64,000 bases of DNA, taken from SAR202 cluster bacterium. GTDB taxonomy: Bacteria; Chloroflexota; Dehalococcoidia; Lucifugimonadales; UBA3495. Each line of letters opens with the position of its first letter. The stretch's first letter is position 1. The notes beneath the pieces are model-generated. The model saw only the letters and a list, made by a program, of their open reading frames with translations, had not been told where the DNA came from and did no database searches. Positions 30,500-41,421 of this stretch are shown in pieces. Made by a program: the position numbers and the translations under genes. The stretch is taken from positions 1 to 64,000 of the forward strand of contig VGZV01000007.1 of the NCBI GenBank assembly GCA_016872385.1, in the 5' to 3' direction.

Positions 30500-31357
30500 A
30501 TGCGAATCGGTGCGCATGTCTCTACAGCGGGTGGCATCAGTAAGGCGGTGGACCGCGGCGTGGAAATCGGCTGCGAGACCATTCAAATCTTCGGTTCTTC
30601 GCCCCAGAGCTGGGCCTTCAAGTCCGTGCCAGAGGCCGAGGCATCTGCCTTCAAGCGGAAGGCGGCGGAGACCGGCCTGGGGCCGGTGTTCATTCATGCC
30701 ATCTACCTGATTAACTTGGGCACTTCTAACCAGGCCAACCTGGAAAAGGGCAAGCAGTCCTTGATTAATTACTTGACCCTGGCCGCGCAGATTGGCGCGG
30801 GCGGCGTTGTCTTCCATCCCGGCAGCCACCAGGGAGTAGGGTACGACGGAGTAGTGCCGCAAGTGGTGGCGACCCTTAAAGAGGTGCTGGAGAAGTCGCC
30901 AGAGGGGCCATGCCTGGCGGTGGAGAACATGGCTGGCATGGGCCAGCACATTGGCGCCAGCTTTGATGAGTTGGGCCGCATTCTGCGGGAAGTGGACAAC
31001 CCGAGGCTGCGCGTATGCCTGGATACCCAGCACAGCTTTGCGGCAGGCTACGACCTGACCACGCCGGAAGGTGTAGCCAGCATGATTGCCGAATTTGACC
31101 GGGCCATTGGCCTTGGCAAGCTGGCGGCGGTGCACGCCAATGACTCCAAACAACCCCTGGGTTCAGGGGTGGACCGGCACGACAACATTGGCGAAGGTTT
31201 CATCGGCAAGAAAGGCTTTGCAGCCATCATGGCGCACTCCGCTTTCCAGGCTGTGCCTTTCTTTCTGGAGGTGCCTGGCTTTGAAGGCAAAGGCCCAGAC
31301 CAGCGCAACGTGGAAATTCTGAAGGAAATCCGCCAAAAGGTGGGCGCCCCTGCGTGA
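30500..31357 (+). CDS. nfo: endonuclease IV
   Basis: RIGAHVSTAGGISKAVDRG, VFHPGSHQG, CLDTQHSFAAGYDL, HANDSKQPLGSGVDRHDNIGEG. Confidence 0.96.
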   Translation: MRIGAHVSTAGGISKAVDRGVEIGCETIQIFGSSPQSWAFKSVPEAEASAFKRKAAETGLGPVFIHAIYLINLGTSNQANLEKGKQSLINYLTLAAQIGAGGVVFHPGSHQGVGYDGVVPQVVATLKEVLEKSPEGPCLAVENMAGMGQHIGASFDELGRILREVDNPRLRVCLDTQHSFAAGYDLTTPEGVASMIAEFDRAIGLGKLAAVHANDSKQPLGSGVDRHDNIGEGFIGKKGFAAIMAHSAFQAVPFFLEVPGFEGKGPDQRNVEILKEIRQKVGAPA

Positions 31358-31722
31358 TGCGGCTAACCCGGAGTCAGTTCATACTGCTGGTGCAGCAGGC
31401 TTACCGGCAGCTCCCGCCGCAGGTGCGGCGCGCGCTGCGCAATGTGGACGTGGTGGTGGAAGACCAGCCCAGCCGTCAGGATATGTCTGACTTGAGACTG
31501 GAGGGCACCCTCTTTGGCCTGTACCACGGCGTGCCCCTGACGCAGAGGGAAGGCGGAGGCCCAACCCTGCCTGACCGAATTGCTATTTACCGGCTGCCCA
31601 TACTGGCGAGTTGCTCAACTCCCGCAGAGGTAGTGCGCCAGGTGCGCATTACCCTGTGGCATGAGGTAGGCCATTACCTGGGCCTGGGCGAGGATGACTT
31701 GAGACGACTGGGCTATGGCTGA
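31354..31722 (+). CDS. zincin-like metallopeptidase family protein
   Basis: LTQREGGG...PDRIAIYRLPIL...VRITLWHEVGHYLGLGEDDLRRLGY (HExxH). Confidence 0.88.
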   Translation: MMRLTRSQFILLVQQAYRQLPPQVRRALRNVDVVVEDQPSRQDMSDLRLEGTLFGLYHGVPLTQREGGGPTLPDRIAIYRLPILASCSTPAEVVRQVRITLWHEVGHYLGLGEDDLRRLGYG

Positions 31723-32182
31723 GGACCCCATGTTGCGGCGTGCTGTCCAGTTGCTGGGCATGGGCTTTGGCACTGGTCTGGCTCCCGCGGCCCCTGCCAC
31801 CGTGGGCAGCCTGGCGGCGGTGATTATCTACTTCCTGCTCCCCTTTTCCGGCGACTCCCTGGGGTTGTTTCTCCTCATTGGCTTGGGATTCCTGGTGGGA
31901 GTGCCCGCCACTGCCAGCCTGATAACCTCCGGCGATACTGACCCCCACCGGGCAGTTTGGGACGAGTTCGTGGGCATGTGGGCCTCATGCCTCCTGCTGC
32001 CCAAGACTTGGCCCTGGCTGCTGGCGGCCTTCGTATGCTTCCGCGTGTTTGACATAATCAAGCCCTGGCCACTGCGCCGCCTGGAGCGTCTGCCAGGCGG
32101 GTTGGGCATCATGGCCGATGATTTAGCCGCTGGCATCCTCAGTGCGGCCTTGCTGAATATGGCGCATCTGACGGTATTCTAG
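31715..32182 (+). CDS. pgpA: phosphatidylglycerophosphatase A
   Basis: GTGLAPAAPATVGSLAAV, DPHRAVWDEFVGMW, FRVFDIIKPWPLRRLERLPGGLGIMADDLAAG. Confidence 0.93.
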   Translation: MAEDPMLRRAVQLLGMGFGTGLAPAAPATVGSLAAVIIYFLLPFSGDSLGLFLLIGLGFLVGVPATASLITSGDTDPHRAVWDEFVGMWASCLLLPKTWPWLLAAFVCFRVFDIIKPWPLRRLERLPGGLGIMADDLAAGILSAALLNMAHLTVF

Positions 32183-32196
32183 GCGCAGGATTCGCA

Positions 32197-32225
32197 TTGC
32201 CCGTGAATAGGCCCTGTGTTATACT
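32197..32225 (+). promoter_or_regulatory. sigma70-type promoter upstream of rpsB
   Basis: TTGCCC (32197-32202) - 17 bp - TATACT (32220-32225); additional TATAAT at 32239-32244. Confidence 0.5.
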
Positions 32226-32349
32226 CCGAACTACACTTTATAATCGGCCGCAACCCCTTATTGCAGAGTATTGCACGGGCAATAGCCGGGGGGCTGTTCC
32301 CTGGCTTGGCCCTATGTTAATATTGCGGTCGGTGCGGATGCAGAAATGA

Positions 32350-32369
32350 TGCCACCCGTACGGGTGGCA
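32350..32369 (+). promoter_or_regulatory. perfect 20-bp palindrome in rpsB 5' leader
   Basis: TGCCACCCGTACGGGTGGCA, 19 bp before the rpsB ATG. Confidence 0.55.
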
Positions 32370-32388
32370 GTTGAGAAAGGCAGGTGTT

Positions 32389-33318
32389 ATGGTACAGGCC
32401 CCTGAGCGACCGGCAGAGCAAGCTCCAGCCACTCCACCTACTGGTCGTGAGCCACTGACCATGAAGTCTTTGCTGGAGGCTGGCGTCCACTTTGGGCACC
32501 AGACCCGGCGCTGGAACCCGCGCATGAAGCGCTATATATTTACCCAGCGCAACGGGATTCACATCATTGACCTTCAGCAGACTCTCTCTTTGCTCACCGA
32601 GGCCAGCCGCGCCATGACTCAGGTAGCCGCCGAAGGCGGCAAGGTGCTGTTTGTCGGCACCAAAAAGCAGGCGCAAGAAGTGGTGCAGAGCGAAGCTGAC
32701 CGTTGCGGCATGTGGTACGTTAATCAGCGGTGGCTGGGCGGCACGCTTACCAACTTCCAGACCATCCGAAGCCGCATCAACTACATGAACGAACTGCGCC
32801 AGAAGAAGGAGCAGGGATATTTCCGGATATTGCCCAAGAAAGAGGCCGCCAAGCTGGACGAAACCCTGGCCAAGCTGGAAAAGTATTTCATGGGCATTCG
32901 CACCATGAACCAGATACCCAAAGCCATTTTTGCCATAGATATCGGCATGGAAGACATTTGCATCACCGAAGCCCGGCGCATGGGCGTGAAGGTGTTTGCC
33001 GTAGTTGACACCGATTGCGACCCGGATAAGGTAGACCATGTCGTTCCTGGCAATGACGATGCAGTGCGTTCAATCCGCCTGATTACGGGCCGCATGGCCA
33101 CCGCCGTGCTGGAGGGTCTGGAGCAGCGGGAAGCCATGATGAAGGCCCAGGAAGTTGAGCAGACGGAATCCGGCGCCGCCAGCATTGGCACCCCAGGCAG
33201 CATCCAGGGCATGAGCGCGGAGGAGCTGGAGAAAGTAATGGAGGCTGCTCCCGCCGCCACTGATGCCTTACCGGGGATGGATCCTGATACTGATGACGCA
33301 GTCCCTGGGCGCAACTAA
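32389..33318 (+). CDS. rpsB: 30S ribosomal protein S2
   Basis: SLLEAGVHFGHQTRRWNPRMKRYIFTQRNGIHIIDLQQT. Confidence 0.97.
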   Translation: MVQAPERPAEQAPATPPTGREPLTMKSLLEAGVHFGHQTRRWNPRMKRYIFTQRNGIHIIDLQQTLSLLTEASRAMTQVAAEGGKVLFVGTKKQAQEVVQSEADRCGMWYVNQRWLGGTLTNFQTIRSRINYMNELRQKKEQGYFRILPKKEAAKLDETLAKLEKYFMGIRTMNQIPKAIFAIDIGMEDICITEARRMGVKVFAVVDTDCDPDKVDHVVPGNDDAVRSIRLITGRMATAVLEGLEQREAMMKAQEVEQTESGAASIGTPGSIQGMSAEELEKVMEAAPAATDALPGMDPDTDDAVPGRN

Positions 33319-33338
33319 TCCACAGGAGAAGGCCTTAG

Positions 33339-34579
<1,241 letters not shown>

Positions 34580-34581
34580 TT

Positions 34582-35172
34582 ATGCCGGGCACTGATGAGG
34601 GCGCAGCACAACAAACACCCGCAGCGGTCCTCTCTGATTCTGAACGGAAGATGGGCCGGGCAATCGAGGCCTTCAAGCGGGATTTGGGCACCTTGCGGAC
34701 AGGCCGCGCCAGTCCCGCGCTGATTGAAAACATTACTGTGGATTATTACAACACCCCCACGCCGCTAAAGCAACTGGGTTCCATTTCGTCTCCTGACGCC
34801 CGGGCTATCATCGTGCAGCCGTGGGACAAAGGGGCCATTCGCGAAATCGAGCGCAGTCTGCAAAAGTCGGAGATGGGCTTCAACCCCGCCAACGATGGCA
34901 ACGTAATTACAGTTCCTATTCCGCCCCTGACCAATGAGCGCCGCCAGGAATTGGTTCGCCTGCTCAAACGCAAGATTGAGGAAGGCAAGGTTTCTATCCG
35001 CAATGTGCGCCGCGACGGCATGGACTCCTTGAAGAAGCTGGAAAAGGACAAGGGCGTGTCCCAGGACGCCAGCCGGCGCGCCCAGGATCAGCTGCAGAAG
35101 ACCACCGACACCTACATTCGGAACTTGGAGCAGGCCGGGGCCGCCAAGGAAGCCGAAATAATGCAGGTCTAG
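34582..35172 (+). CDS. frr: ribosome recycling factor
   Basis: LGTLRTGRASPALIENITVDYYNTPTPLKQLGSI, PPLTNERRQELVR. Confidence 0.97.
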   Translation: MPGTDEGAAQQTPAAVLSDSERKMGRAIEAFKRDLGTLRTGRASPALIENITVDYYNTPTPLKQLGSISSPDARAIIVQPWDKGAIREIERSLQKSEMGFNPANDGNVITVPIPPLTNERRQELVRLLKRKIEEGKVSIRNVRRDGMDSLKKLEKDKGVSQDASRRAQDQLQKTTDTYIRNLEQAGAAKEAEIMQV

Positions 35173-35175
35173 CCG

Positions 35176-35919
35176 ATGCAGGTCCGGACGGACTCGGCTT
35201 CCTCCCCTGCGCCGCGCAAGCCCCAGGTGCCCAGGCACGTTGCCATTATTATGGATGGCAATGGAAGATGGGCAAGAAAACGAGGGTTGCCGCGGCTGGC
35301 GGGGCACAAGGTGGGTGTAGAGCGCATCCAGAAGGTGCTGGAGACCCTGGGCCCGCGGGGTGTGGAGTACGTTACACTGTTCGCCTTTTCCACGGAAAAC
35401 TGGAACCGGCCCTCTGAAGAAGTCCAGGGAATAATGGCCTTGCTCCACGAGGCCCTGGAACGGCAGACCAAGTCGCTGCATGAGAAGAACGTGCGGGTAG
35501 TCCATTTAGGTAAGGTGGACCGCCTGAGTCCAGACCTGCGGGAGGGGGTAGCCCACGCCCAGCGGCTGACCATTCACAACACCGGCATCACGTTGAACGT
35601 GGCCTTTGATTACGGCGGCCGGGACGAAATTCTGGAAGCAGTGCGGCGAATCATCCGCGAGGGTGTGCTGCCGGAAGTTGTGGATGAGGCCCTTTTCAGC
35701 CGTTACCTCTACACGGCCCATTCTCCTGACCCTGACCTGATAATTCGCACTGGCGGTGAACTGCGCATCAGCAACTTCCTGCTCTGGCAGTCCGCCTACA
35801 GCGAGTACTACCATACCCCCACGTTGTGGCCCGACCTGGATGCCGCCGAATTGGAACGCGCCTTGGAAGCCTTTGGCCGCCGCCAGCGCCGGTTTGGGAC
35901 CGTCGCCAAAGAGGAGTGA
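35176..35919 (+). CDS. uppS: isoprenyl transferase (undecaprenyl diphosphate synthase)
   Basis: HVAIIMDGNGRWARKRGLPRLAGHKVG, LFAFSTENWNRP, DLIIRTGGELRISNFLLWQSAYSE. Confidence 0.97.
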   Translation: MQVRTDSASSPAPRKPQVPRHVAIIMDGNGRWARKRGLPRLAGHKVGVERIQKVLETLGPRGVEYVTLFAFSTENWNRPSEEVQGIMALLHEALERQTKSLHEKNVRVVHLGKVDRLSPDLREGVAHAQRLTIHNTGITLNVAFDYGGRDEILEAVRRIIREGVLPEVVDEALFSRYLYTAHSPDPDLIIRTGGELRISNFLLWQSAYSEYYHTPTLWPDLDAAELERALEAFGRRQRRFGTVAKEE

Positions 35920-35920
35920 T

Positions 35921-36742
35921 TTGGTCCCAAGGGTGCTCACTGCCCTGGTGGGCATCCCAGTCATCCTGGCCGCCATCTGGTGGGGCGCCCCCTGGCTGAC
36001 GCTGCTGGTAGCCCTGGCTGTCGCTTTGGGCCTGGCCGAGTTCTACCGTCTTACTGCCCCGGGTGTGGGACGCTTGCCCATTTTTCTGGGCATTCTGTGG
36101 GCGGTGGCCTTGGCTCTGATCGGCGGCATTGCAGAGTCGCCTTTAGGTCTGCTTCGGGCCTCCGCATGGGCCTTGCTGGTGGGGGTTTTTGCTGCCCTGT
36201 TATGGCTTATTGCCCTTTACCGGGGCGGGAAATTACCGTTGGCCGCGATTTATCTGCTGGCCGGGCCGCTGTATTTAGGATTTTCCCTGGCCCATGCCCT
36301 GGCCCTTTATCATTGGGGAAACGACCTGGCAATAGGCCGCGGCTGGCTTTTATTTGCCCTCTTTGTTACTTTTGCTTCGGATACTGGAGCCTTTTTCACA
36401 GGAAGGGCCGTCGGCCGGCATAAAATGGCCCCCAGCATCAGTCCTGGCAAGACCTGGGAGGGAGCAGCCGGCGGGTTTCTCCTGGCGCTGCTGGCTGCGT
36501 TAGCGCTGGCCCAGGCACTTAAACTTGGTCTGCCCTTTTGGCAAGCGGGCCTCATTGGCGCCGCCACTGCTGTGGCAGCCCAGGCCGGAGACCTGTGGGA
36601 GTCCAAGCTAAAGCGGCTTTCCCGGGTTAAAGACTCTGGGAGTATAATTCCTGGGCACGGAGGGATTCTGGACCGGTTGGACAGTCTAGTGTTTGCCATT
36701 CCTGCCGTTTATTACCTGGTGGCGGTGGTTTTCAAGGCATGA
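35921..36742 (+). CDS. cdsA: phosphatidate cytidylyltransferase
   Basis: SDTGAFFTGRAVGRHKMAPSISPGKTWEGAAGG, DSGSIIPGHGGILDRLDSL; TTG start. Confidence 0.94.
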   Translation: MVPRVLTALVGIPVILAAIWWGAPWLTLLVALAVALGLAEFYRLTAPGVGRLPIFLGILWAVALALIGGIAESPLGLLRASAWALLVGVFAALLWLIALYRGGKLPLAAIYLLAGPLYLGFSLAHALALYHWGNDLAIGRGWLLFALFVTFASDTGAFFTGRAVGRHKMAPSISPGKTWEGAAGGFLLALLAALALAQALKLGLPFWQAGLIGAATAVAAQAGDLWESKLKRLSRVKDSGSIIPGHGGILDRLDSLVFAIPAVYYLVAVVFKA

Positions 36743-37866
36743 AAAACATTGTGGTACTGGGTTCCACTGGCTCCATTGGCCGCCAGACTCTGGATGTGGT
36801 GCGGGCATTTCCAGAGAGGTTCAGAGTAGTGGGACTGGCTGCCGGAAATAACCAGCAGCTCTTGGCGCAGCAAACAGAAGAGTTCTGCCCTCAATACACG
36901 TGGAGCCTTGGCGGCCCCAGGTTCGCTCCCGGCTCCGCCTTCCTCCCCATGGAAGAGATGGTGTGCCTGCCCGGCGTGGACATAATCATGGTGGCTACCA
37001 CCGGCGCAGTGGGGTTGGCGCCCACGCTGAATGCTCTCCAAAGCGGCAAGGTTGTGGCTCTGTCCAACAAGGAGCCAATCGTTATGGCGGGGCCGCTGAT
37101 TAAAGAGTACGAGAGGAAGTACGGGGGGGCGCTGCGGCCCGTGGACAGTGAACCCAGCGCCATTTGGCAATGCCTCCAGGGAGAGGACGACACCATCCGC
37201 CGTCTCATCATTACCGCCTCGGGCGGCCCTTTCCGCACCACGCCGTTGTCCCAAATGGACGGGGTTACCCCTGCCCAAGCGCTGAAACACCCCACTTGGA
37301 ACATGGGCCGGAAGATTACCATAGATTCTGCCACGCTGATGAACAAGGCTTTTGAAGTTATTGAGTCCCACTGGTTGTTTAGCGTGCCCTGGGATAGAAT
37401 TGAAGTGGTGGTCCATCCGCAGAGCACCATACATTCCATGGTGGAATTTGCGGATGGGTCGGTGAAAGCCCAAATGGGGCCGCCAGACATGCGTCTCCCC
37501 ATCCAGTATGCCCTGTTCCATCCGGAACGGCTGCCCAACCGGCAAATCCCCCGGCTGGACATAATCAAGCCATATTCCCTGACCTTTGAACCCTTGGATG
37601 CCCACCGTTACCCATGCTTTGGGGTAGCGCTGGCCGCGGCCAAAAAAGGCGGCACGTGTCCCGCGGCGCTTAGCGCCGCCGATGAAGTGGCAGTTAACGC
37701 CTTTCTGGATGGCAAGATCAGGTTTACCGACATTTGCCATGTGGTGGAAGAAGTGCTGGCGGAGCACCAGCCCTTGCCAGGCCAGCAGGTGGCAGAAATC
37801 CTGGAAGCGGACGCCTGGGCCACCAGGCAGGCTAAAGACATAATTGAAAAGAAGGTGTTCAGGTAA
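36739..37866 (+). CDS. dxr: 1-deoxy-D-xylulose-5-phosphate reductoisomerase
   Basis: IVVLGSTGSIGRQTLDVV, SNKEPIVMAG, ITASGGPFRTTPL, HPTWNMGRKITIDSATLMNKAFEVIESHWLF. Confidence 0.97.
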   Translation: MKNIVVLGSTGSIGRQTLDVVRAFPERFRVVGLAAGNNQQLLAQQTEEFCPQYTWSLGGPRFAPGSAFLPMEEMVCLPGVDIIMVATTGAVGLAPTLNALQSGKVVALSNKEPIVMAGPLIKEYERKYGGALRPVDSEPSAIWQCLQGEDDTIRRLIITASGGPFRTTPLSQMDGVTPAQALKHPTWNMGRKITIDSATLMNKAFEVIESHWLFSVPWDRIEVVVHPQSTIHSMVEFADGSVKAQMGPPDMRLPIQYALFHPERLPNRQIPRLDIIKPYSLTFEPLDAHRYPCFGVALAAAKKGGTCPAALSAADEVAVNAFLDGKIRFTDICHVVEEVLAEHQPLPGQQVAEILEADAWATRQAKDIIEKKVFR

Positions 37867-37872
37867 TTTTTG

Positions 37873-39204
37873 ATGGAAGCTGTTCTGATAGCTCTCGCTG
37901 CTTTTATCCCTATGCTCACCTTGTTGGTGGTGGTCCATGAGCTGGGGCATTTCTTTACCGGGAAATACTTCAAAATAAAGGTGCTGGAGTTCGGCATCGG
38001 GTATCCTCCCAGGGCCTTCGGCATCTACACGGGCCGCACCCTGGTGCGCCTGGACCAGGCCACGCAATTTGTCAATCTAAGCGGCGCGCAAGATTTGAAG
38101 CCGGGCATGCTGGTTAAGGTGGGTTCTGCGGAGTTTGGAGACGGCACTTTGGTGGCCCGCGTCATCGAATTGCCCCAGCGGGGGCGGGCCAAGGCCCCCA
38201 AAGAGGAAAAAGGCAAGGACGCCAAGGTCAAGGACGAGTTCCTGCGCCACGAAGGCAAAATCCGCAGCGTGGATGGAAGTTCCATCATCCTTGGCGACAT
38301 GGTTTATTCGGTGAACTGGACTCCCCTGGGCGGCTTTGTCAAGCTGGCTGGGGAAAACGACCCGGCGGTTCCCCGCAGCCTGGCGGGAAAAAGCGTGCTG
38401 GCCCGGGCCATTGTGCTGGCTGCTGGCTCCGCCATGAACGCCGTCCTCCCCATCTTCATATTCTCCCTCATGTTTCTTATTCCCCATGACGTGGCCGTAG
38501 GCGACGTAACCATTGCCGAGATCCAACCCGCCTCGCCTGCCGCCGCCGCGGGGTTGCGCAGCGGCGACGTGATAGTCAGAGCCGGTGGTCGCGATATTGA
38601 GGTCCAGCAAGACCTGACCAGGGCCATCACTCTTAGCCAGGGTTCCAGCATGGAGTGGGAGGTCTTGCGGGAGGGCCAGCCGCGCATTGTGCAGATTACC
38701 CCCAGGACCAATCCTCCCGAGGGGCAGGGTCCAACCGGAGTCCGCATTGTCACCGAAAACATCCACATGGAGACGCGCGCCGACCCTCCCTGGGGAGCAG
38801 TGCCCAAGGCCTTCACCAGCACTTGGGAGATCCTGGTGCTGTTGCGGCATGAAGTTTCCGGCTGGTTTGGCGGTGGGGCCAGTCCTGAGTTCTCCGGCCC
38901 CATCGGCATTGCCCAGGTCACCGGCGAAGTGACCCGGGAAGGGGGCTTCAACGGCTGGCTTAACCTGGCGGTGCTCTTCAGCATCAACCTGGCCATATTG
39001 AATATCCTGCCAATACCAATGCTGGACGGCGGCAGGCTGTTGTTCGTGCTGGTGGAGTGGGTACGCCGGGGCAAGCGCATCCCTCCGGAAAGGGAGGGAT
39101 TGGTGCACCTGGTGGGCTTTGTCCTGCTGATTGTGTTTGTGCTGCTGATTAGCGCCAAGGACATTCAGCGGCTGCTTGAGGGGCGGAGTTTCCTGGGCGG
39201 TTAA
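37873..39204 (+). CDS. rseP: RIP metalloprotease RseP (site-2 protease) with insertion
   Basis: VVVHELGHFFTGKYFKIKV, PDZ-type region, ILNILPIPMLDGGRLLFVLVEWVR. Confidence 0.93.
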   Translation: MEAVLIALAAFIPMLTLLVVVHELGHFFTGKYFKIKVLEFGIGYPPRAFGIYTGRTLVRLDQATQFVNLSGAQDLKPGMLVKVGSAEFGDGTLVARVIELPQRGRAKAPKEEKGKDAKVKDEFLRHEGKIRSVDGSSIILGDMVYSVNWTPLGGFVKLAGENDPAVPRSLAGKSVLARAIVLAAGSAMNAVLPIFIFSLMFLIPHDVAVGDVTIAEIQPASPAAAAGLRSGDVIVRAGGRDIEVQQDLTRAITLSQGSSMEWEVLREGQPRIVQITPRTNPPEGQGPTGVRIVTENIHMETRADPPWGAVPKAFTSTWEILVLLRHEVSGWFGGGASPEFSGPIGIAQVTGEVTREGGFNGWLNLAVLFSINLAILNILPIPMLDGGRLLFVLVEWVRRGKRIPPEREGLVHLVGFVLLIVFVLLISAKDIQRLLEGRSFLGG

Positions 39205-39308
39205 GCGCCTATCCTAAAAACTCACCGCCGGGTACGCGGAGTCCGCTGAGATAAAAGGAATCCAATACAAACTCTCTGCGGTCTTTGCGGTTATGTAGGA
39301 TAGGCTCT

Positions 39309-39468
39309 CAGAGGGTGTGCGACAATGCCCGCTCGTGGTGAGTCCCGACGTATCGGGATCCCGACCAGGTCGGGGCTTGTCGAACCATGAGCGGGCTAAA
39401 AGCTACTCATCCTTCGACAAGCTCAGGATGAGCGGGCTGGGTAGACGGCATTTCTCACACACGCTATA
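39309..39468. repeat. intergenic repeat (GTGTGA-end family), inverted near-copy of 49207-49369
   Basis: AGAGGGTGTGCGACAATGCCCGCTCGTGGTGAGTCCCGACGTATCGGGATCCCGACCAGGTCGGGGCTTGTCGAACCATGAGCGGGC...GACGGCATTTCTCACACACGCT. Confidence 0.85.
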
Positions 39469-39585
39469 AGGAATCAGGCCACTTATGCCCGCCGATGCCT
39501 GGGCTTTTGGCCCTTCAGTCCCAGAGCCGAAGTATGGAAGTAGGTATGGGCCTGCTGGGCTGGGGGCCATGTCCGGAAATGACCG

Positions 39586-40923
39586 CTAGCCTCCGTTCCC
39601 TGCAGCAGGCGCCGCTTGGCTGGCCTGCTGTGGTTCGGGGGTAGGTAGGGCCGGCCGCCGGGCCATGAAGAACGTAATGCCGCTGACCAGGAACAGGACC
39701 GCGTAAGGAATCAGCACCAGGTTATAGCTGCCGGTTCGGTCGCGCACCCAGCCGCCAAAGATGGGGGAAATGAACAGTCCCACGTTGAAGAATACGCTCA
39801 TCAGCCCCATTAAAGAGGCGAACCGGGCGCGCCCAAAATAGTCGGCGACCAGAATCCAGTTCACGGAAGACATGCCTTCGGCCACGGCCAGCCCCGTGAC
39901 AAATAACAGCGCGGCCAGTGGCCCGCCCAGCACCAGCATGGCTATGGTGCCTGCCGCGCCCAGGATCATTCCCCCCAACAGTAATCCCCGCGGCGAGAAG
40001 CGTTCGCCAGCCATCCCCAGGATAAACCGCAAAGGGATGGACATGAAGAACATGAGGGAGGCGTAAAAAGTAGCCGAGTTTTCGTCCAGCCCTTTCCATG
40101 CCAGCATGGGAAACAGGTGAATGGTGATGGCGTTGGCCGCCGCTACCCTGGCAACCACGCCCAGGAGCAAAAACCAGAAAGCCTGGGTGCGCATGGCCTG
40201 GCGAACGGTGAAGAAGACTTCCGGAGTCTGGCCGGATCGGCTCCCCGGCGGACCGCCCTGGCGCTGCGGCGGGTCGCCATCGGGCTTCAGGCCCATATCT
40301 TCCGGGCGGCTGCGCAGCGCCCAGGCCACCGGAATGGTCAACAGGGTTACAAAGATGCCACTGTAGAGCAGGGTGGCGCGCCATCCAATGTGGACCACTC
40401 CCAGGTGAATGAGAGGCACCACTATTGCCCCGCCGCCGGCAAAGGCGGTCATAATGGTGGACATGGCTAAGGCGCGCCGCCGGATGAACCACTGGTTGAC
40501 CAGCGCCAGCAGAGTCTGGCCTAGTCCGGCGGTCTTGCCCGCGGTAATTACACCGACAAACAGCAGCACCAACTCCCAGTAGGTATCTGCCCTGGACAGC
40601 AGTATCATACCAATGCCGGACAACAGGCCGCCAAACAGGACCATGGGGCGGGCGCCGAATTTGTCCACCAGCCAGCCCACCAGGGGCCCTCCGAATCCCC
40701 CCTCGGTTCGGGCCAGACTGAAGACCAGTGACATGGAGGTGTAGCTCAGGCCCAGGTCTTTTCGTATGGGTTCAAAAAGGCGGGAGAACCCGCTGGAGAT
40801 GACCCCGTTGCCGAACATCCCCATGACTGACGAGGCTGCTACCACCCACCAGCCATAAAAAATGCGGCCTCCTGGCCGCCCTGGCTTGTTAAGCCTACCC
40901 TTTAGTGGTGGCATCCAACGCAT
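39586..40923 (-). CDS. MFS transporter
   Basis: GGRIFYGWWVVAASSVMGMFGNGVISSGFSRLFEPIRKDLGLSYTSMSLVFSLARTEGGFGGPLVGWLVDKFGARPMVLFGG; start at MRWMPP. Confidence 0.9.
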   Translation of the reverse strand: MRWMPPLKGRLNKPGRPGGRIFYGWWVVAASSVMGMFGNGVISSGFSRLFEPIRKDLGLSYTSMSLVFSLARTEGGFGGPLVGWLVDKFGARPMVLFGGLLSGIGMILLSRADTYWELVLLFVGVITAGKTAGLGQTLLALVNQWFIRRRALAMSTIMTAFAGGGAIVVPLIHLGVVHIGWRATLLYSGIFVTLLTIPVAWALRSRPEDMGLKPDGDPPQRQGGPPGSRSGQTPEVFFTVRQAMRTQAFWFLLLGVVARVAAANAITIHLFPMLAWKGLDENSATFYASLMFFMSIPLRFILGMAGERFSPRGLLLGGMILGAAGTIAMLVLGGPLAALLFVTGLAVAEGMSSVNWILVADYFGRARFASLMGLMSVFFNVGLFISPIFGGWVRDRTGSYNLVLIPYAVLFLVSGITFFMARRPALPTPEPQQASQAAPAAGNGG

Positions 40924-41073
40924 ATTGGAGGATGATAGCAGGGTTTGCAGATTAGAGTCAACGCTGGACTGCCCCGTCAGATTAGCCAGGGCGGCGTTTT
41001 TGCTCGTTGCATTCGCCTTGACAGGCTTCCCTGGCTGGCCTAGAATCAAACCCACGAGGTTGAATGGACTAAT

Positions 41074-41391
41074 ATGGATTACGCTGTTTTTCGTACTGGC
41101 GGCAAGCAATACCGGGTGAAGCCCGGCGACGTGCTGGATGTGGAAAGCCTTCCCTTGGCCGTGGGCGATGTCAAGGTATTTGACGAAGTGCTGGCGGTTT
41201 CCAGGGGGGGAGAAGTCACCTTTGGCGCGCCGAAGGTGGCGGGAGCCAAAGTGGTGGTCCAAATCCAGTCCCACTATAAGGACAAGAAGGTTATAGTCTT
41301 CAAGCATAAGGCCAAGACTCGATACCGCCGTATGCGCGGGCACCGGCAGAACCTGACCCGCCTGCTGGTCCAGGACATCCAGGTAGCCTGA
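41074..41391 (+). CDS. rplU: 50S ribosomal protein L21
   Basis: MDYAVFRTGGKQYRVKPGDVLDVESL...HKAKTRYRRMRGHRQNLTRLLVQDI. Confidence 0.97.
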   Translation: MDYAVFRTGGKQYRVKPGDVLDVESLPLAVGDVKVFDEVLAVSRGGEVTFGAPKVAGAKVVVQIQSHYKDKKVIVFKHKAKTRYRRMRGHRQNLTRLLVQDIQVA

Positions 41392-41421
41392 GCGGTAGGC
41401 GCTCAGTCAGGAGGTTGAAAT

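Noticed and set aside
32196-32283. ATTGCCCGTG...CACGGGCAAT long-range inverted repeat as an rpsB leader RNA
   Set aside because: The left arm overlaps the -35 hexamer of the probable promoter, so it would not be transcribed; the 20-bp palindrome nearer rpsB is the better candidate.
36712-38067. 451-aa minus-strand ORF
   Set aside because: Shadow of dxr/rseP; no recognisable family features.
40924-41343. N-terminal 140 residues of the MFS ORF in the track
   Set aside because: Antisense to rplU; real MFS start is the ATG at 40923 preceding the first transmembrane segment.
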